A DNA stretch of 64,000 nt from Haliclystus octoradiatus (GCA_916610825.1 OU744446.1:35689833-35753832); one strand, 5' to 3'; counted from the first letter of the stretch, positions 37,126-54,377 are shown. Notes: a model not told the origin generated them from the sequence alone. Program-made: numbers and translations.

Positions 37126-39709
37126 TCAGCTTCTCATAACGCAATGATGGAGTCGTAACATGTCTTCTAGTTCCTTCTTTTGGTTTTTTAGAGATACTAT
37201 TTCATTATCCAGTTTCGAAATGTCATTTTCAACACCTTGACATTGCTAAAAGAAATATTCACAACAAAATGTCAGTATTTGGGCCAAATAGAGTGAGTTA
37301 TATTCAAGCTGGCAGCACATATTTTAACATTACGGTACGGTCTTCAAGTCGGATGATCAAACAAATCAACGCATTGACATCTCAGTAATTTCTTGTCAGA
37401 TCGATTCTAAGCATTGACAAATCAAATTTCATTTAATTTAACATCGAAATCAGTAATTTATTTGTATATGATTTCCTACAAGAAACCCCCATTATCTGTA
37501 GATAGATACAAAATTGCCTGTCTTCTATAATATTAAACTAGACAGAGCACACCTTTTTAAACTGTGCTACTAAGTAGCACACTACATTTACGAGTCTCTC
37601 AAAGGTAGTCATTTTATATTTCCAAGTTAATAAATATTATTCAGTGAACCACTGCAAAGACACTGTCTCCCATTTAATAGCCAAATTCACGAACATTGAT
37701 CAAAATATTGACATAGTTCTAACACAGGTTATTGGACCAAGAAGGATACATGAATACTTTTCATTGGCTTGAAATCCAATTACCTCTATTAAAAATAAAT
37801 GATTGCTGATGTTTGTAATCATAATTATTTAAAACAAACGCTAGCCTTCTTAAGATCTTACCCCTTCCAGATGGTCGATTCTCTCTCTTCGTTTCTGTCG
37901 ACATCGCCTTGCAGCTTCACGATTTCTTCTCCTCCTTAAGTCGACAACTTCAGTTGAATTTTCACCCTGAAATATTGACATAACTAGCATCAAATAAATA
38001 TTACAGTAACTTGCATTGGTTTTCAATAATGTGGTGCTTTGCTGTGCACCATACCAATTTACAAGCTGTAATTTTAATTTCCGTTAATTAGCTTGCAAGC
38101 CAGTAATTTTGCTAACTTAAGATGTGCTTCGTTAATTAGCTTACAAGCCAGTAAATTTGTTAACTCAAGATGTTCTTCGTTAATTAGCTTACCTTACTTT
38201 TGTCATCAGATCGGCTGTCATCACTTGTTACCTCTGTTGCTGATGTTGAAAATGAAAATATACCTGACCCATCTTTATCTTTTTGTTTAGATTTCGCCCA
38301 CAATGCATTTTTTAACACTGCTTTAACTGAAGGTGACTTTTCATCTTCTGATGATGACATAGCATCTAACGGTTCAAGTTTTGTCAAACTAGTTACTTGA
38401 CATGTAAGATCCTGCAATTTAGATATAACATTACATGATTATTATAAATCCTATAAAATGTATACAGATGAGAGTAAAAGTGAGAGTGCTAAATGTAAGA
38501 TTACGAGTTTGGTTCGTCACTCTGAGTTTCGTGTAAGAACGCTGATGATCAGAAATGAGGCATTGATGACGTAACTTGAATCTCGAATTTTCAAGATTTG
38601 GTATTGTCACTTTTTAAAATTTCTCAAAAAACATAAATCTGTTTATCGAAAAAAACTTGGCAAAGTAATCAAGGTGCCTTAGGCAGGGGCTATACGAGCA
38701 AGCCAAACTTAATAGTTATTGAGTCCCGAGGAATTGAGCTCGATCCCAATCAAAGTTTGGTGCGACTCTGCGTTATACAAGCAAGCCCAACTATTAATAT
38801 TCAGATAATGGATTCGTTGCTGATCCTTTCGGGGTGCCTTCCTGGGAATCTCCCTCAAATTTTTGTGGAACAAGGTTGAGAATTCTGATGTTACATTAAT
38901 TAGTAATAGTTGAAATTATACGAAGATGATGTCTGAAGAAGGTCAGAATTCAGTTAGATAATTCAATTTTGAGGACCGATAGTGATTCTGATGTAGCCAT
39001 TTTGATTGTTGAAAATGATAACTTTGAGGAGATTTAATGTTAATCGATGCTTTCTAAACTGTATAAATTTGAACTGAAACAACAAATTTTGAATGGCGAT
39101 GACTAAGAGTGATCTCACACATTACTTTACAGAGCACTTGTTAATTTTCTATCTTCCAGTTATTGATGTGGCTTCCAGCTGCACATTTGCAATGAAATTT
39201 GATTTTTGAAAAAAAAATACTACTGTATTTTTGAATGCCTGTAAGTTTGCTCTTGGAGTAGGTTACATTTTTGCGTATAATCTGCTTGCCTGGTTTAGTA
39301 AGTAGGAATCTATTTTATTAGCAATATGAGTAAGCCATGTGGCTAATTTGTTACCATTTATAAGGGGCACAAATAGCGTGGTTTAATTTTCACTTCACTA
39401 TTGCGAAATATTTGCTTGAAACATTTCCTGCAAAATGACAGTCGCACGACGCAGGATTAAAAATCATGCTATATTATTTGTTTTCAAATAAAAAGCAAAT
39501 TATAAAATATGATGCAGAATTCAAAATGAGAGGAAAAATAAATAATGACAGTCATTCAAATCCGTTAATCAGCTTTCTTTACAAGTTTGATTAAATTCGG
39601 AAAAATAATTAGATTTTATTCAGTGTATCAGTGTGTCCGCGCCATCTTTCAGAAAATTGAACTTTTATAAAATCTATGGACTCACCTTGGCTGAACTTGT
39701 CTCCAACAT
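37126..39709 (-). CDS. Small bZIP transcription factor, ATF3/JDP2/Fos-like
   Basis: Four exons, 39686-39709, 38193-38411, 37862-37966 and 37126-37245, all phase 0, encode 155 residues starting MLETSSAK. Exon 3 carries the basic region NREAARRCRQKRR, with the invariant Asn and Arg of bZIP DNA-contact helices. Exon 4 carries the zipper, with heptad positions L, V, L, L, L and then LRLHHC near the C-terminus. That resembles the LxLHRPxC ending of ATF3, JDP2 and Fos. The length is close to JDP2 (163) and ATF3 (181). It should bind AP-1/CRE-type sites as a dimer in the nucleus. Exon 2 is Ser/Asp rich and holds SVKAVLKNAL, perhaps equivalent to the VKEELR block of ATF3. The exact orthologue cannot be decided here. 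Confidence 0.85.
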
Positions 39710-41061
39710 CGTTAAAAATTAAAAGTAAGCCAAAACGTTTATGCTTGTTGATTGAAATGATTGGGATAAACCTGCTATCACCATTAAATAGGATTTATTG
39801 AAGCTTGATAATACTCAATATTTTAGTAAATAATATATTTCTTTGTGTTTCGACTGGAGTAAACAACAGTACAGTTTTGAACACGTCAATTCGTAACTTG
39901 CGCCTACTCTGCAGATTGACGTCAGAGAAAGACATAAATTTATCCACAGGATTTTAGTCACGTGAGCCATAATGTAAAGAGATATCTTAAATACAAATAT
40001 GCTGTGAATTTATGGACATCTGCCTATTGTTTTCAGGTGATGATTGAGGCGAAAAATATGCTGATGAGTCTGAGGGTGTCACACAAAGTTGTTATTGTTA
40101 CTACGCAACATGCGTATCATGATGTCATGAGCTATTTATGGAAACTGTAACCTTCGACTCGTATTCATATATAAATAGAATGAAAGCTATTATGATTGTG
40201 TGCCTTTCAAATGTCATTGGATCAATTTCAATTAATCATGTTTCAAACCCAAGCTAATCATTGTTTATCACACAGATAACTCATATTAAAATATAAAATA
40301 AATTGAAAATGTGCTGTTTACTACCAGCCATTGTATCTGTGCAGCAAAGGCCTCTCCCAGCAATGAGGACCCAGCAGGCAACAGTATGTAAGTATTCATG
40401 TAAAGTAGACGTTCACATTCTCCAGCATAACCCGGTCAACAATAATTACAAATGAACAACAACAAAAACAAACTTTTAAAATATTTAATTTGGATCAAAA
40501 TAACATTCTATAATTATGCTACAATACACATATACTGGCTATGTGACTGTAATAATCGAATTCAAAATGTGAACTTATTCTCGTTTTACGAATTTATAAA
40601 TTTAAAAATAGCTCTATATATACCGAATTGAAAATGTGAAAACTAGAGCATATGAAAATCTGTACAATTAACGGTATTTATAATTGACCATATATAGTAT
40701 ATAAACAGCCATCAAAAGCCAGATCTTCATAAAATATTGTAATTTGTAGAAAATTGTGTAAAAAAGCAAGAGCAATAAAATGCAATGATATCGAATTGAT
40801 GTGCATCATATATTATTTAAAATTTGAATCATAGCAGCATAACTTTCTCAAATTCTTGATCCTTGCTTTCTTGATATTTGAATATTCCTGAATATCAGAA
40901 TATTACGAATATCGATAACAACATATGCACAAATACAATAGATAATAATATTAATAATATGGTGTATGTGATGCATTTTGATTCGATTATAAGATATGCG
41001 GCAAGTTAAATACCAGTAATAACAACCATTGTTTATGGGCGGTCCTTAACCACAGTGAATT
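39710..41061. other. Spacer between bZIP and membrane-protein genes
   Basis: AT-rich with no recognisable gene or repeat. It should hold the bZIP promoter and the 3' UTR of the membrane-protein gene. Confidence 0.5.
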
Positions 41062-42216
41062 CTAAGATATGTCTTTGAATTCCATAACAACGGATTCATC
41101 ATTTACATCTGATTTAATAACACCTGACTGTGCACTTTTGCTACCATTTTGCATATTATCTTCGCTGCTTTTCATCAGTGTTGTCATTTTCATTTCTACT
41201 TCTGGCGAACGGTCAATCCTCAAATTTTCAAATTTAGGTCGACTTGGGCTGTCGTCTACAGCAAGACGGTCTTTTGGAAATACAAAAATACTATCGCATA
41301 ATACTATATGATCAGTTTTATGATCAGCAAATTGTTTTGTTGACATTAAATATTCTTCTAAAGTATCAACTCTATCTGGTTTTCCATGATCTCTTAGCTC
41401 ATAATAAAGTTCTGACTTTAATTGTAGAGCGACCAAACGACAAACGTCAAGCTTGGCGTGTGCTAAAGCTTCATGGAATACTTCAGTGATTATAGCATCA
41501 CAGACAACACTTAAAAATAAAACAAAAGACGTTGTATACTTCATATACTGTAAATACGAATGATCACTTCTGTCAGCTATATAAAATCCAACAAAACTAC
41601 CAATCATAATAATTGATGACGTCAACCAACCAAGCAACGCCATAAAAATATATTTAGAAGTCTTGAATTTTATATTTGAACAAGGTATAGATATTGTTTC
41701 ATTTTCTTCACTGTATAAATCTTCCTCGTCACTTGGCATGACAACAGAGACGTCATTTCTTGATGACAAACGTGTATCATCAGTATGTTTTTCAAGGTCA
41801 TTTCTCGTATTATCAACTTGATTTGCTATTGTGCATTGTTTTGCCAATGTGATCATAACAGCGATAAGAGTTAAAACCAATTCACCAACACTCAAATCAA
41901 AAATAATTTCAAATGATTGCTCATTTTCATCATGTGAATCTTTATAAAAACTAATTATTAATGCCCCAAAAGTAAAAATTAATCCAGACCAACAAAAAAT
42001 TGTTATCATTATTGATTTTCCTTTAGAACAAGCACGAAATGGATTTCTAACTCTCGACCACATTTTTCGTCGTTGTTTGCCACGATGTATGGCATACATT
42101 TGATCTGGTTCTTGACGATACGGAAAGTCTTTTAAACGGTAACATTGTCCAGCCTTTGATGATGGTTGTTTCTCGCCTGGACGTGATGAAAGCGATGAGG
42201 ACCTTCGACTTGCCAT
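41062..42216 (-). CDS. Predicted four-pass membrane protein, family unknown
   Basis: A single uninterrupted frame of 384 codons. The ATG at 42216 has an in-frame TGA shortly upstream, which supports this start. The N-terminus (~65 residues) is basic and Ser-rich. Four hydrophobic segments follow: about residues 68-91, 100-125, 190-214 and 224-246. The loop between segments 2 and 3 is acidic and carries SDEEDLYSEEN. The C-terminal ~135 residues are hydrophilic, with charged and Ser-rich stretches. The TM arrangement suggests both ends on the same side of the membrane. I recognise no conserved motif. Overlapping frames at 42047-42448 and 42132-42473 are probably shadows of the 5' region. It lies between the bZIP gene and a SINE copy. 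Confidence 0.7.
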   Translation of the reverse strand: MASRRSSSLSSRPGEKQPSSKAGQCYRLKDFPYRQEPDQMYAIHRGKQRRKMWSRVRNPFRACSKGKSIMITIFCWSGLIFTFGALIISFYKDSHDENEQSFEIIFDLSVGELVLTLIAVMITLAKQCTIANQVDNTRNDLEKHTDDTRLSSRNDVSVVMPSDEEDLYSEENETISIPCSNIKFKTSKYIFMALLGWLTSSIIMIGSFVGFYIADRSDHSYLQYMKYTTSFVLFLSVVCDAIITEVFHEALAHAKLDVCRLVALQLKSELYYELRDHGKPDRVDTLEEYLMSTKQFADHKTDHIVLCDSIFVFPKDRLAVDDSPSRPKFENLRIDRSPEVEMKMTTLMKSSEDNMQNGSKSAQSGVIKSDVNDESVVMEFKDIS

Positions 42217-43196
42217 CTTGCTTGTAAATAAACATGTAAATGCTCATCAATGTTGAGCAAAATACGTTCGCCGACACAATAAACAGCTCCAAGTGGTTTA
42301 ATAACCAAGTTTTGTAACCATATCTTGAAGAAAGAGATACATTGACCAAGATAACTACTACACCATTGACTTCTTGACATTTGCAATAAAGCAAATCCTT
42401 GCTGCGAAGGAAATTTGTGAATGTTGACTTTGTAATGACGGCTCGCACATGGCCGATACCGAAACACGGTCACACCAAAGACAAAATGACGACAATTGCA
42501 ACTAAATATTAATTATCTCTTGCTGTGCATTGTTAGAAAATACTCAAATACGGTATGTGCAATAATTTTCAGCAATCATTCCGTTGCAAAAAAAACGTTG
42601 ATAGCCCGGGAAAATCAGGATAAAAAGTCCATCAGCTAGCGCCACGTGATAGCCTAGGTGGTTAATAGAGCTATTTGTTTATGTCTCTATCTTCATAATC
42701 TCTGTTATTGATTTTGAACAACACAGCGATGACGTTTCAACAATAGGAGCTATTCATTAGTAAACAATCGATTAATTGATTTCAATAGTTTTCAATATGT
42801 CTGGAAGATGAAAGCAAATTGAAGTAGAATGATACGATATTACCTTGTAACGAGATACCATAGACAACTACTTGTTTGGCAAAATATAATTTGAAAGAGT
42901 GGCGAAACAAAGAGAAGACAACGGGTAATAGTGTTCAGGTTCGCTAACTTATAAAGATACTTGCACAAAGCATATAACAGACAAAGGGATTATGTTTTAC
43001 GGTCATTTGAACCTGCAAGGTCTGTTCAATTATAACTGAACGTGTGAAATAATGCTTGAGTCTTGGATTCTTACTGTTTGTAAATTCAGATCGCTTTGGA
43101 GACAAGCGGGGTGTAGATTCTAGGCCTTGAGGGGGTTGAGCGTGACTGACATGATTTAGCAGATAAGTCTTTGCCATGTTCTTTTGCAATAATAAA

Positions 43197-43527
43197 GTGA
43201 AGTAATGTGGACGGTGTCGCCCTACCGAAGGCACCCGTACCACTCCTCTATTTCTAGAGCAATGATATTAAACGCTCCTTAGATCTCAGCTGCGACACTG
43301 CAGATCAATTTCAACAGATTTCATGGCAGATAGGCCTTGATTGTTAATGCGCAACGATGCGCCGCAGCTACTCACAATGCAATTCCTTCTGAACCATTCC
43401 ATCCGCCATCCTTAGATGGAACTCATTTGATGTTACAGATAAAGTCAAGGCTGATCGATCAATCGATCGATCAGATATGATACGATCTGCAGTTCGGTTG
43501 CCCTGCCAACTGAGCTAATCGCCCCTA
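43197..43527 (-). mobile_element. tRNA-derived SINE, copy 2 (box B lost)
   Basis: Reverse-strand copy of the SINE at 17590. The head keeps GATTAGCTCAGTTGGCAG, but the box B region is replaced by a GATCGATC repeat run. The 3' ~65 bases are almost identical between copies. Confidence 0.83.
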
Positions 43528-43534
43528 TGCAAAT

Positions 43535-43740
43535 AACAGCAAACCTACAATCTTTGTAGTAGTATAGTCCCAAAGAAAAAACCAAACAATCATTCGGACA
43601 CTTTTACTATCAGATAATTATTTGAAATAGTATAGAATAATTCGCCATGATATTCGGAACTAATTAGAATCAAAAAATATTTTTTAAGATATGCGCAGCA
43701 AATTGTTCCTGACTCTTATCGTTAGATGAGTTCCTGACTA
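43535..43740. repeat. Solo arm of the 46688-47213 foldback element
   Basis: Matches the left arm (CTACAATCTTTGTAGTAGTA, ACACTTTTACTATCAGATAA, CCATGATATTCGGAAC). It directly follows the tRNA-like head of the SINE copy on the + strand. Confidence 0.7.
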
Positions 43741-43753
43741 TCGTTCCTGACTC

Positions 43754-43960
43754 TTAAAGGGGCAAAATTGACCGGCGACCGCTGCGAGCACAAGTTGAAT
43801 TTATGCTTAGCGTAATTCAACCGTCTCGCTTTGAAACAATTGTTATACGCAGGACTAACTTGTAATAAAATTCATGTCAACAATGTACATTGTGTTATAA
43901 CAATAAGCGTGCACGTGATCCCAAGTGCGTAGCGCATGCCGGTCATTTTTGCTCCTTTAA
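43754..43960. mobile_element. TTAAAGGRGCAAAA MITE, 207 bp
   Basis: Inverted ends TTAAAGGGGCAAAATTGACC and the reverse of TAAAGGAGCAAAAATGACCG, meeting TTAA at both ends. No coding capacity. Confidence 0.75.
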
Positions 43961-45102
43961 CCCAGATAGAAATAAAAAGGGCCTGGAACTAGTTGTTGTT
44001 TTCATTTCTTTGTCAATATTTTTAAACTTGACGGGCAAAATACAGGGAAAACCTAAATGCTCCCACTTACATACCGCTCTCATACTATATAACCTATAAA
44101 GTTTAAATGGTATTTATACATTTTCAATGAGTTATGAGTTGGAGGAAAACAGAATCAATTGCACCTTCCTCCATATGTCAGTTAATACTGACCTATCTTG
44201 ACAAAAAATATCATATATCATATCATATCATATCATTGATTGGCCTTAATTAAAGCCAATTGAAGGTAACTTCTTAATTATTTAGAAAGAAATACAAGCC
44301 ATAAGTGTTCCTATTCAAAGGCATAATCTTTTAGTTCAGCGTCCTTCTTCCAAAATCGTGACAAAACTTGTATAGTAAGAATTAAATACGAACAAAACAT
44401 GATTTATTTTCTGCATTTGGTACTATATATCTGGTTTACTTATACATTTATTATTAAGGCAGTGAATTTAAGCGTAAACGGTAATTTTGAACAGAAAAGT
44501 ATATCACTGTTATCCTCTAATGTCTACCTTACCATGTTTACACTCCGTGTCTTGAAATTTCATAGTCCAATATTAGTAAAATAGTATCATGTCATTCACA
44601 AAATTTAACGCACATGAAAAATCCGGATTTACAAAACGGAAATAAAGAACAGCCGGAAAATCCCCGATGATAAAAAGTTTCACATTTGATCATATTGTAA
44701 GAAAACCACTCACGTAAAGTAGCCAATGAACGTGCAAATAAACTTCCTGTATAATCGATTTTTGGACAGTTTCTATGACAACAACTTGGGAACGTCATCT
44801 AAAATGGATTACTGCTATTGGTTATTTCAAAAATTATTGGCTGTAAAAGTAGAGACTTCCTGTCAATAATTTCTACTAATGTAATGATTGGATAAAAAGT
44901 ATTACAAATTATAAAGGAAAATTAAGTTTGTTTTGTATCTGCGTTGAACTTGAGTGATAATAAGTCATTTTGGTATTTATGCCTGTTCAATTGAAATATG
45001 ATGGCCTGATCTATACATTCTCTGCGTGAAAACGATATAGCCTTGTCAGATGTCTACAATAGCTCGCCTTGAGGGAGTATAACGATTTATTTGGGTGAGA
45101 AA

Positions 45103-45110
45103 TCTATAAA
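45103..45110 (+). promoter_or_regulatory. Possible TATA box upstream of ZCCHC24
   Basis: TATAAAAA lies about 45 bases before the ATG at 45156. If used, the leader would be very short. Position and motif are the only support. Confidence 0.35.
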
Positions 45111-45155
45111 AATTTGGATTGTTTCAATTTTATCACGCTTCGATCATTAGAAGGT

Positions 45156-49948
<4,793 letters not shown>

Positions 49949-52073
49949 CGACTATTTTGTTTTTTTTCATTTTCAAGAATTATATAGTTTTATGTATATC
50001 GCAATTAAGTGGGAATGTACTAGAATACAAGGGAATATTTTAAGTTATAATTTGATATAATATATGTTGAATACAATTTAGGAAATATAGCTGAGATTTA
50101 ATTATTGGTGCCACGACGTATTCCAGTGTAAATCAAGCACAAATGAAATATTGCTGCTTTTTTGCATAGCGACAAGTTAAATGCCGGGCTTTCATTTGCT
50201 CTCCTCAATCTGTGATTCGAGCATTATAATAGAGTTATTTTGTGTATTTTTTGTAACATAATTTATTTAATGTTTCTGGTATACTCTTGTTTTAGAATGC
50301 ATATTATAAATTTTGTCTACCTCAAGAAATAATATATATTGCTCATTTTGAATTAAAATTTATTTTATTACATTTTACAACATTTATATTATATGTTTTA
50401 CATTTTACAATCTAATTAATATAAAGATATTAACGAAAATACTTTTTTTATTAAGCTTTTATAAGTATGTATATCATCGTTCTACTCTACTTTTCATATT
50501 GACGATATCACAGAATTATTTCTAAGATAATTATATTATATAAGATATCTAAACTCTTATTTTTATATTGTACAGAAAGATATATTTTTTATAATTCAAA
50601 TGTAAATGTAAGAGGGCCCGTGAAGCAAAGAAAGACATATATAGTCTTCTATGTATGAATATCATTTCTATATTATAAATTTTTTATGGATTAATTATAT
50701 CATAGTCAATAGTTATGAATTTTGTATTGAAAAATTTGTTACTTTCTTGAATAAGTCCATTAACTTATATATAATATATATGGATGATTTTTGATACGTT
50801 TGTACTATATATTGTCTTCATTGTTTAACGTCTTTGCTTCACAAAAAACTCTACAAATCACGGTCAGACATATAGCGGACAAAAGTTTTAAAAAGGACAA
50901 TGCGCGATACAAAACATACAGTACATATACTCACGGCAGCATATTTATGAGGGGGTGATTGTGGATCTAACATCTCCCAATAAAAACTTTGAGGCAATAT
51001 CCGGGCAATTTTGAGACGATAAATTGATAAAAATCGTGCAATTTTGAATGTATTACAGAACTAAAGCTCCTAAGTTAGTAGCCACTGGCACACTTGAATT
51101 CCAAGGAATGCCAGCGAGATCAGACCACAGCAAATCGGATTGAGTAAAAAATCCTTCTGAAAGTCGCTGTGAAAAGCGTGAAACTTGAGTAACAGTAAAG
51201 AATGTGTATTCTTTGACTCTTTCGCCATATATTACTATTATAATGTATAATATATATATATATATAAATCAAAATCTAACTTAACAATAATTACCAAATA
51301 TAAACAATAGAAAACTTAACAATAAAATTAGCTGCTTATATACATACCATAAGAATGTATCACATATTTTTCACAGATTAAATTGCCTGATGATCGCCTT
51401 GGTGTGAAACTAATAGTAGCAAATATGAATGTCTGATTTTTTTGTTTATTAATTATTATTATATACAATTATACATGTATTGATATAATATTGTCAAATT
51501 GGATAATGTAAATCTATTCTATAAAGAATATATATTAATTAGAATAAAAATATATTAAGTCCACAATATTGTATTAATAATCAGGATCCCAAAATTGAAT
51601 TTTTTCAATCAATGCCTCATCCAAAAATTACATTGCTACATAGATATTAGGTAACTACTTGATTTGTTCAAAAACATTAGAAATAAATGCTGCACTGCAA
51701 AACAGTTTTTCTTTGAACTTTGACCGTATCTACCTGTCACTCAAGAACTTCTGTAAGCATTTCTGATACGATTCCTGGAAAGACGTAATATTTGACAGAT
51801 CAATATTTTCTGGAAGCGAAAGTGGAAAGGGCCAAGCACATACCTATACATCTAATTTCGTGTATCAGTTGTGCTCTAAATCTACTTATTCTATTCTCGA
51901 TCACAGAAGAAGAAGGTGACTTAAAGAACAATAATCATGGTAAGACGTAAGGGGGACGTAAGTTCTAAATTTTTAGTAATTAACTGTAAATTATATCATA
52001 ACATTGAAACAAATAAATTCCTAGCTATAAACATACAACAGTCATATTTACAGGGAAGGTAATATAGATGAGC
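49949..52073. other. ZCCHC24 3' flank, AT-rich
   Basis: Very AT-rich, probably the 3' UTR followed by spacer. A short stretch at ~51375-51430 resembles the flank of the hAT-like MITE at 8905-8950. No gene is seen. Confidence 0.45.
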
Positions 52074-52397
52074 AACACAAGCAGGGATGGGAGTAACGAT
52101 TACAAAAGTAACGGTGTTACTTGTAATCGTTACTTTTAAAGTGCCTACGAAATGAAAATATGGTTTTGAGGTTTCTACATATTCCTGTAGAGATTTTCAC
52201 GCTGATTCCGATGATATAGTTTTCATTGTGATTTCTACTCATAACAATGTAACTTCTAATTGTAACTAGTTTCTTTTTCATTAGAAAATTAGTAACGTAT
52301 TTCCGCTACTTTTTAAATTTTTCCGTTACTTTTCACGTTACTTTTTATTTTCCTGTTATTTTCCACATAATATTGACGCACAACACATTTGTCTAAA

Positions 52398-52431
52398 TAC
52401 AATACAATACAATACAATACAATACAATACA
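52398..52431. repeat. (AATAC)n microsatellite
   Basis: About seven perfect pentanucleotide units inside the hAT element. Confidence 0.9.
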
Positions 52432-52699
52432 CGAAGCGAAACCGTAACACTTCATAGAAAGCTTGCTGATTTCCGTGTAATTCAATACCTACGCGTTGCT
52501 GTATCAATGTTCAATATTTTGTTGACTATTTGCGTTCCCAAGAAAAAAGCGGAAGGTACAAAAAGAGTCGGAGCTAATCCAGTTCTTGGACAACTGCGAT
52601 AATAAATTAGAAATATTAAATGCATATCCAGCTTTAAGAGATATTTTTATTATGTTAAACACATCGCCCCAGCAAGTACAGCATGTGAAAGACTTCTTA

Positions 52700-53460
52700 G
52701 GCCTAGTTCATACGCCATTCTGTACAATGCGCCGATCCTATTCCACTTCAGAACGCCTTTGGAGCGACTCTGGAGTTTGTTTGGTTTCAGATGGCGTTCC
52801 AGAGAAATGAGCACAAAAATATTCGTGTACCTTACACCAAGTAAGTATAATTAAAGCGCTAGCGCATCGTTATTGATGGCTCTAGCATCTACACATCGAC
52901 GCATCGACGCTTCACGCTTACAACTGGTAAGATCAATCGTAGTAAATATAAACCGTATGAAAATGTTGCTAAAATGCTTACTACTACTTGTTCTTCTTCT
53001 GTCTAAGAAGAAACAAAATAACGTTGTTGTTAATCGTTCCTGTAGAAGATTGCCTCGCAACACAGGATGGTGGGACAAAGCGTGGCGTTTATATTCCGAT
53101 AAAAAATTCAAAAAAACAGTTAGCGTATCTAAAGATACGTTCGCATATATATTATCGAAAATCAAACATGAATTGGAACATGAATTCATTGTCCACTCGA
53201 GCCAATTTCTCCAGAGTGTTGTCTTGCCATTTTCCTGTATCGTCTCGGTCGAGGTGACTATTTATTTACTCTATCCGAAATGTCTGGGTTTGGAGTTTCT
53301 ACTATATCAGGTATCGTACAAGAAGTATGTGACGCCATTGTTAGCTGTCTGCCAATGTTCTTATTCCGTTTCAACGCCGTTCTGACGTCGATCTTTGACT
53401 TTTGATTAGAGCATCATAGGATGGATCGGCCCATGTGCAGAACGGCGTATGAACAAGGCC
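52700..53460 (+). mobile_element. PIF/Harbinger element, 761 bp, inserted in the hAT transposase
   Basis: The ends are inverted repeats beginning GGCCTAGTTCATACGCC at 52700, matched inversely by GGCGTATGAACAAGGCC ending at 53460. The flanking TTA (52697-52699 and 53461-53463) is the 3-bp duplication typical of PIF/Harbinger. Removing the element and one TTA restores the hAT reading frame. Confidence 0.9.
52873..53392 (+). pseudogene. Harbinger transposase N-terminal fragment with frameshift
   Basis: The frame from 52873 reads WWDKAWRLYSDKKFKKT and VSKDTFAYILSKIKHELE, wording of the N-terminal part of PIF/Harbinger nucleases. After about 53230 the homologous sequence moves to another frame, LGRGDYLFTLSEMSGFGV, then ends. 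The DDE catalytic core is absent, so the copy is non-autonomous. Confidence 0.78.
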
Positions 53461-53901
53461 TTAGTGCTGCTGGCCTGATATTTAAACCCAATAGAATAGA
53501 TTAAACGATTTTAATTTTGAAAATTGTTTACTTAGTAAGCCAAATTCTAACATTTCAATTTTACTTGAATAATTTAATGATTTATTTTGTATCTACATAT
53601 GATTTATTCATTATCTTAGATATGATTCTATTATATATGTTTCACTGATATCAATTGCATTATTTTGATCATATTAATTGTGTTCTCTTTTTTGTGTACT
53701 CTATATTAATTAAACCTGATGGAATTCTATACATTTGAAAAAGTAACGGCAAAAGTAATTGTAACTAGTTACTTTTGAATTAAAAGTAACTTGTAATTTT
53801 CAAAAGTTACTTTTTCGAAAAAGTAACGTCCAACAGTAATGCTACTTTTTTGCCAATGTAACTGTAACTAGTTACTTTTGAAAAGTAACTTCCCCATCCC
53901 C

Positions 53902-54221
53902 CAGGGGGTAACTTTCATACTTTTGGTATACGGGGACGTTCAAATATTAAAGGGTACCATTTTTCAAAATCCAGAAAAACTTTTAGGGCATGCTTAATCA
54001 TGAAAATTTTTTGAGGTATCCTTTTGACGCTTTTGCAATTATTTCATTTTGCAAAACAAATTTTGCCTATGAATTTTTTTCATTTGTTTTGGTTGAATCT
54101 GTCATTCATAAAAATATATTTGGGGTATCTTTTTTCATCATGTGGAAAACTTTTATGGTCATTCTGCCAAAGTTCCATTTGAACTACCCCATCGAAGCGC
54201 CAATGGAAGTTACCCTCCGGG
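53902..54221 (+). mobile_element. GGGGGTAACTTCC MITE, copy 3 (inside the hAT end)
   Basis: About 320 bases with inverted ends AGGGGGTAAC and GTTACCCTCC. It closely matches the copies at 19645 and 48733. It sits within the right terminus of the hAT element, duplicating CCCCATCCC (53892-53900 and 54222-54230). Confidence 0.85.
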
Positions 54222-54377
54222 CCCCATCCCTGAACACAAGTCATTTTAATGACTCGATCGAATCATATCAAATCAGAGTTTCGTAAATTTGCATCAAAGT
54301 CCTCGCTGTTAGTTCTTCGTAAAACATAACTTTTTGCTTATAAATGTACATACAAGACTTGTTATAAAGCTTAAAAG

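Larger units (their letters stand above)
52586..53504 (+). pseudogene. hAT transposase C-terminus, split by a Harbinger insertion
   Basis: Before the insertion the sequence reads LNAYPALRDIFIMLNT and then, after a one-base frame slip, STACERLL. After the insertion (from 53461) it continues SAAGLIFKPNR and a stop at 53504. Together these match the conserved dimerisation region at the end of hAT transposases (SxxxERLFSxAG...). The rest of the transposase is not present in recognisable form, so this is an internally deleted, dead copy. Confidence 0.78.
52082..54232 (+). mobile_element. hAT-superfamily DNA transposon remnant, with nested insertions
   Basis: Starts CAGGGATGGG at 52082 and ends CCCATCCCTG at 54232, imperfect inverted ends continuing into GTAAC/GTTAC-rich subterminal repeats. 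Exact 8-bp target duplications AACACAAG flank it (52074-52081 and 54233-54240). The CAGGG ends and 8-bp duplication are hAT hallmarks. Inside are the C-terminal part of a hAT transposase, a Harbinger element (52700-53460) and a MITE (53902-54221). Confidence 0.88.

Noticed and set aside
42047..42473. Two extra minus-strand frames (133 and 113 residues) upstream of the membrane-protein gene
   Set aside because: They overlap each other and the start of the main ORF, have no recognisable domain, and the main ORF has its own in-frame stop upstream.
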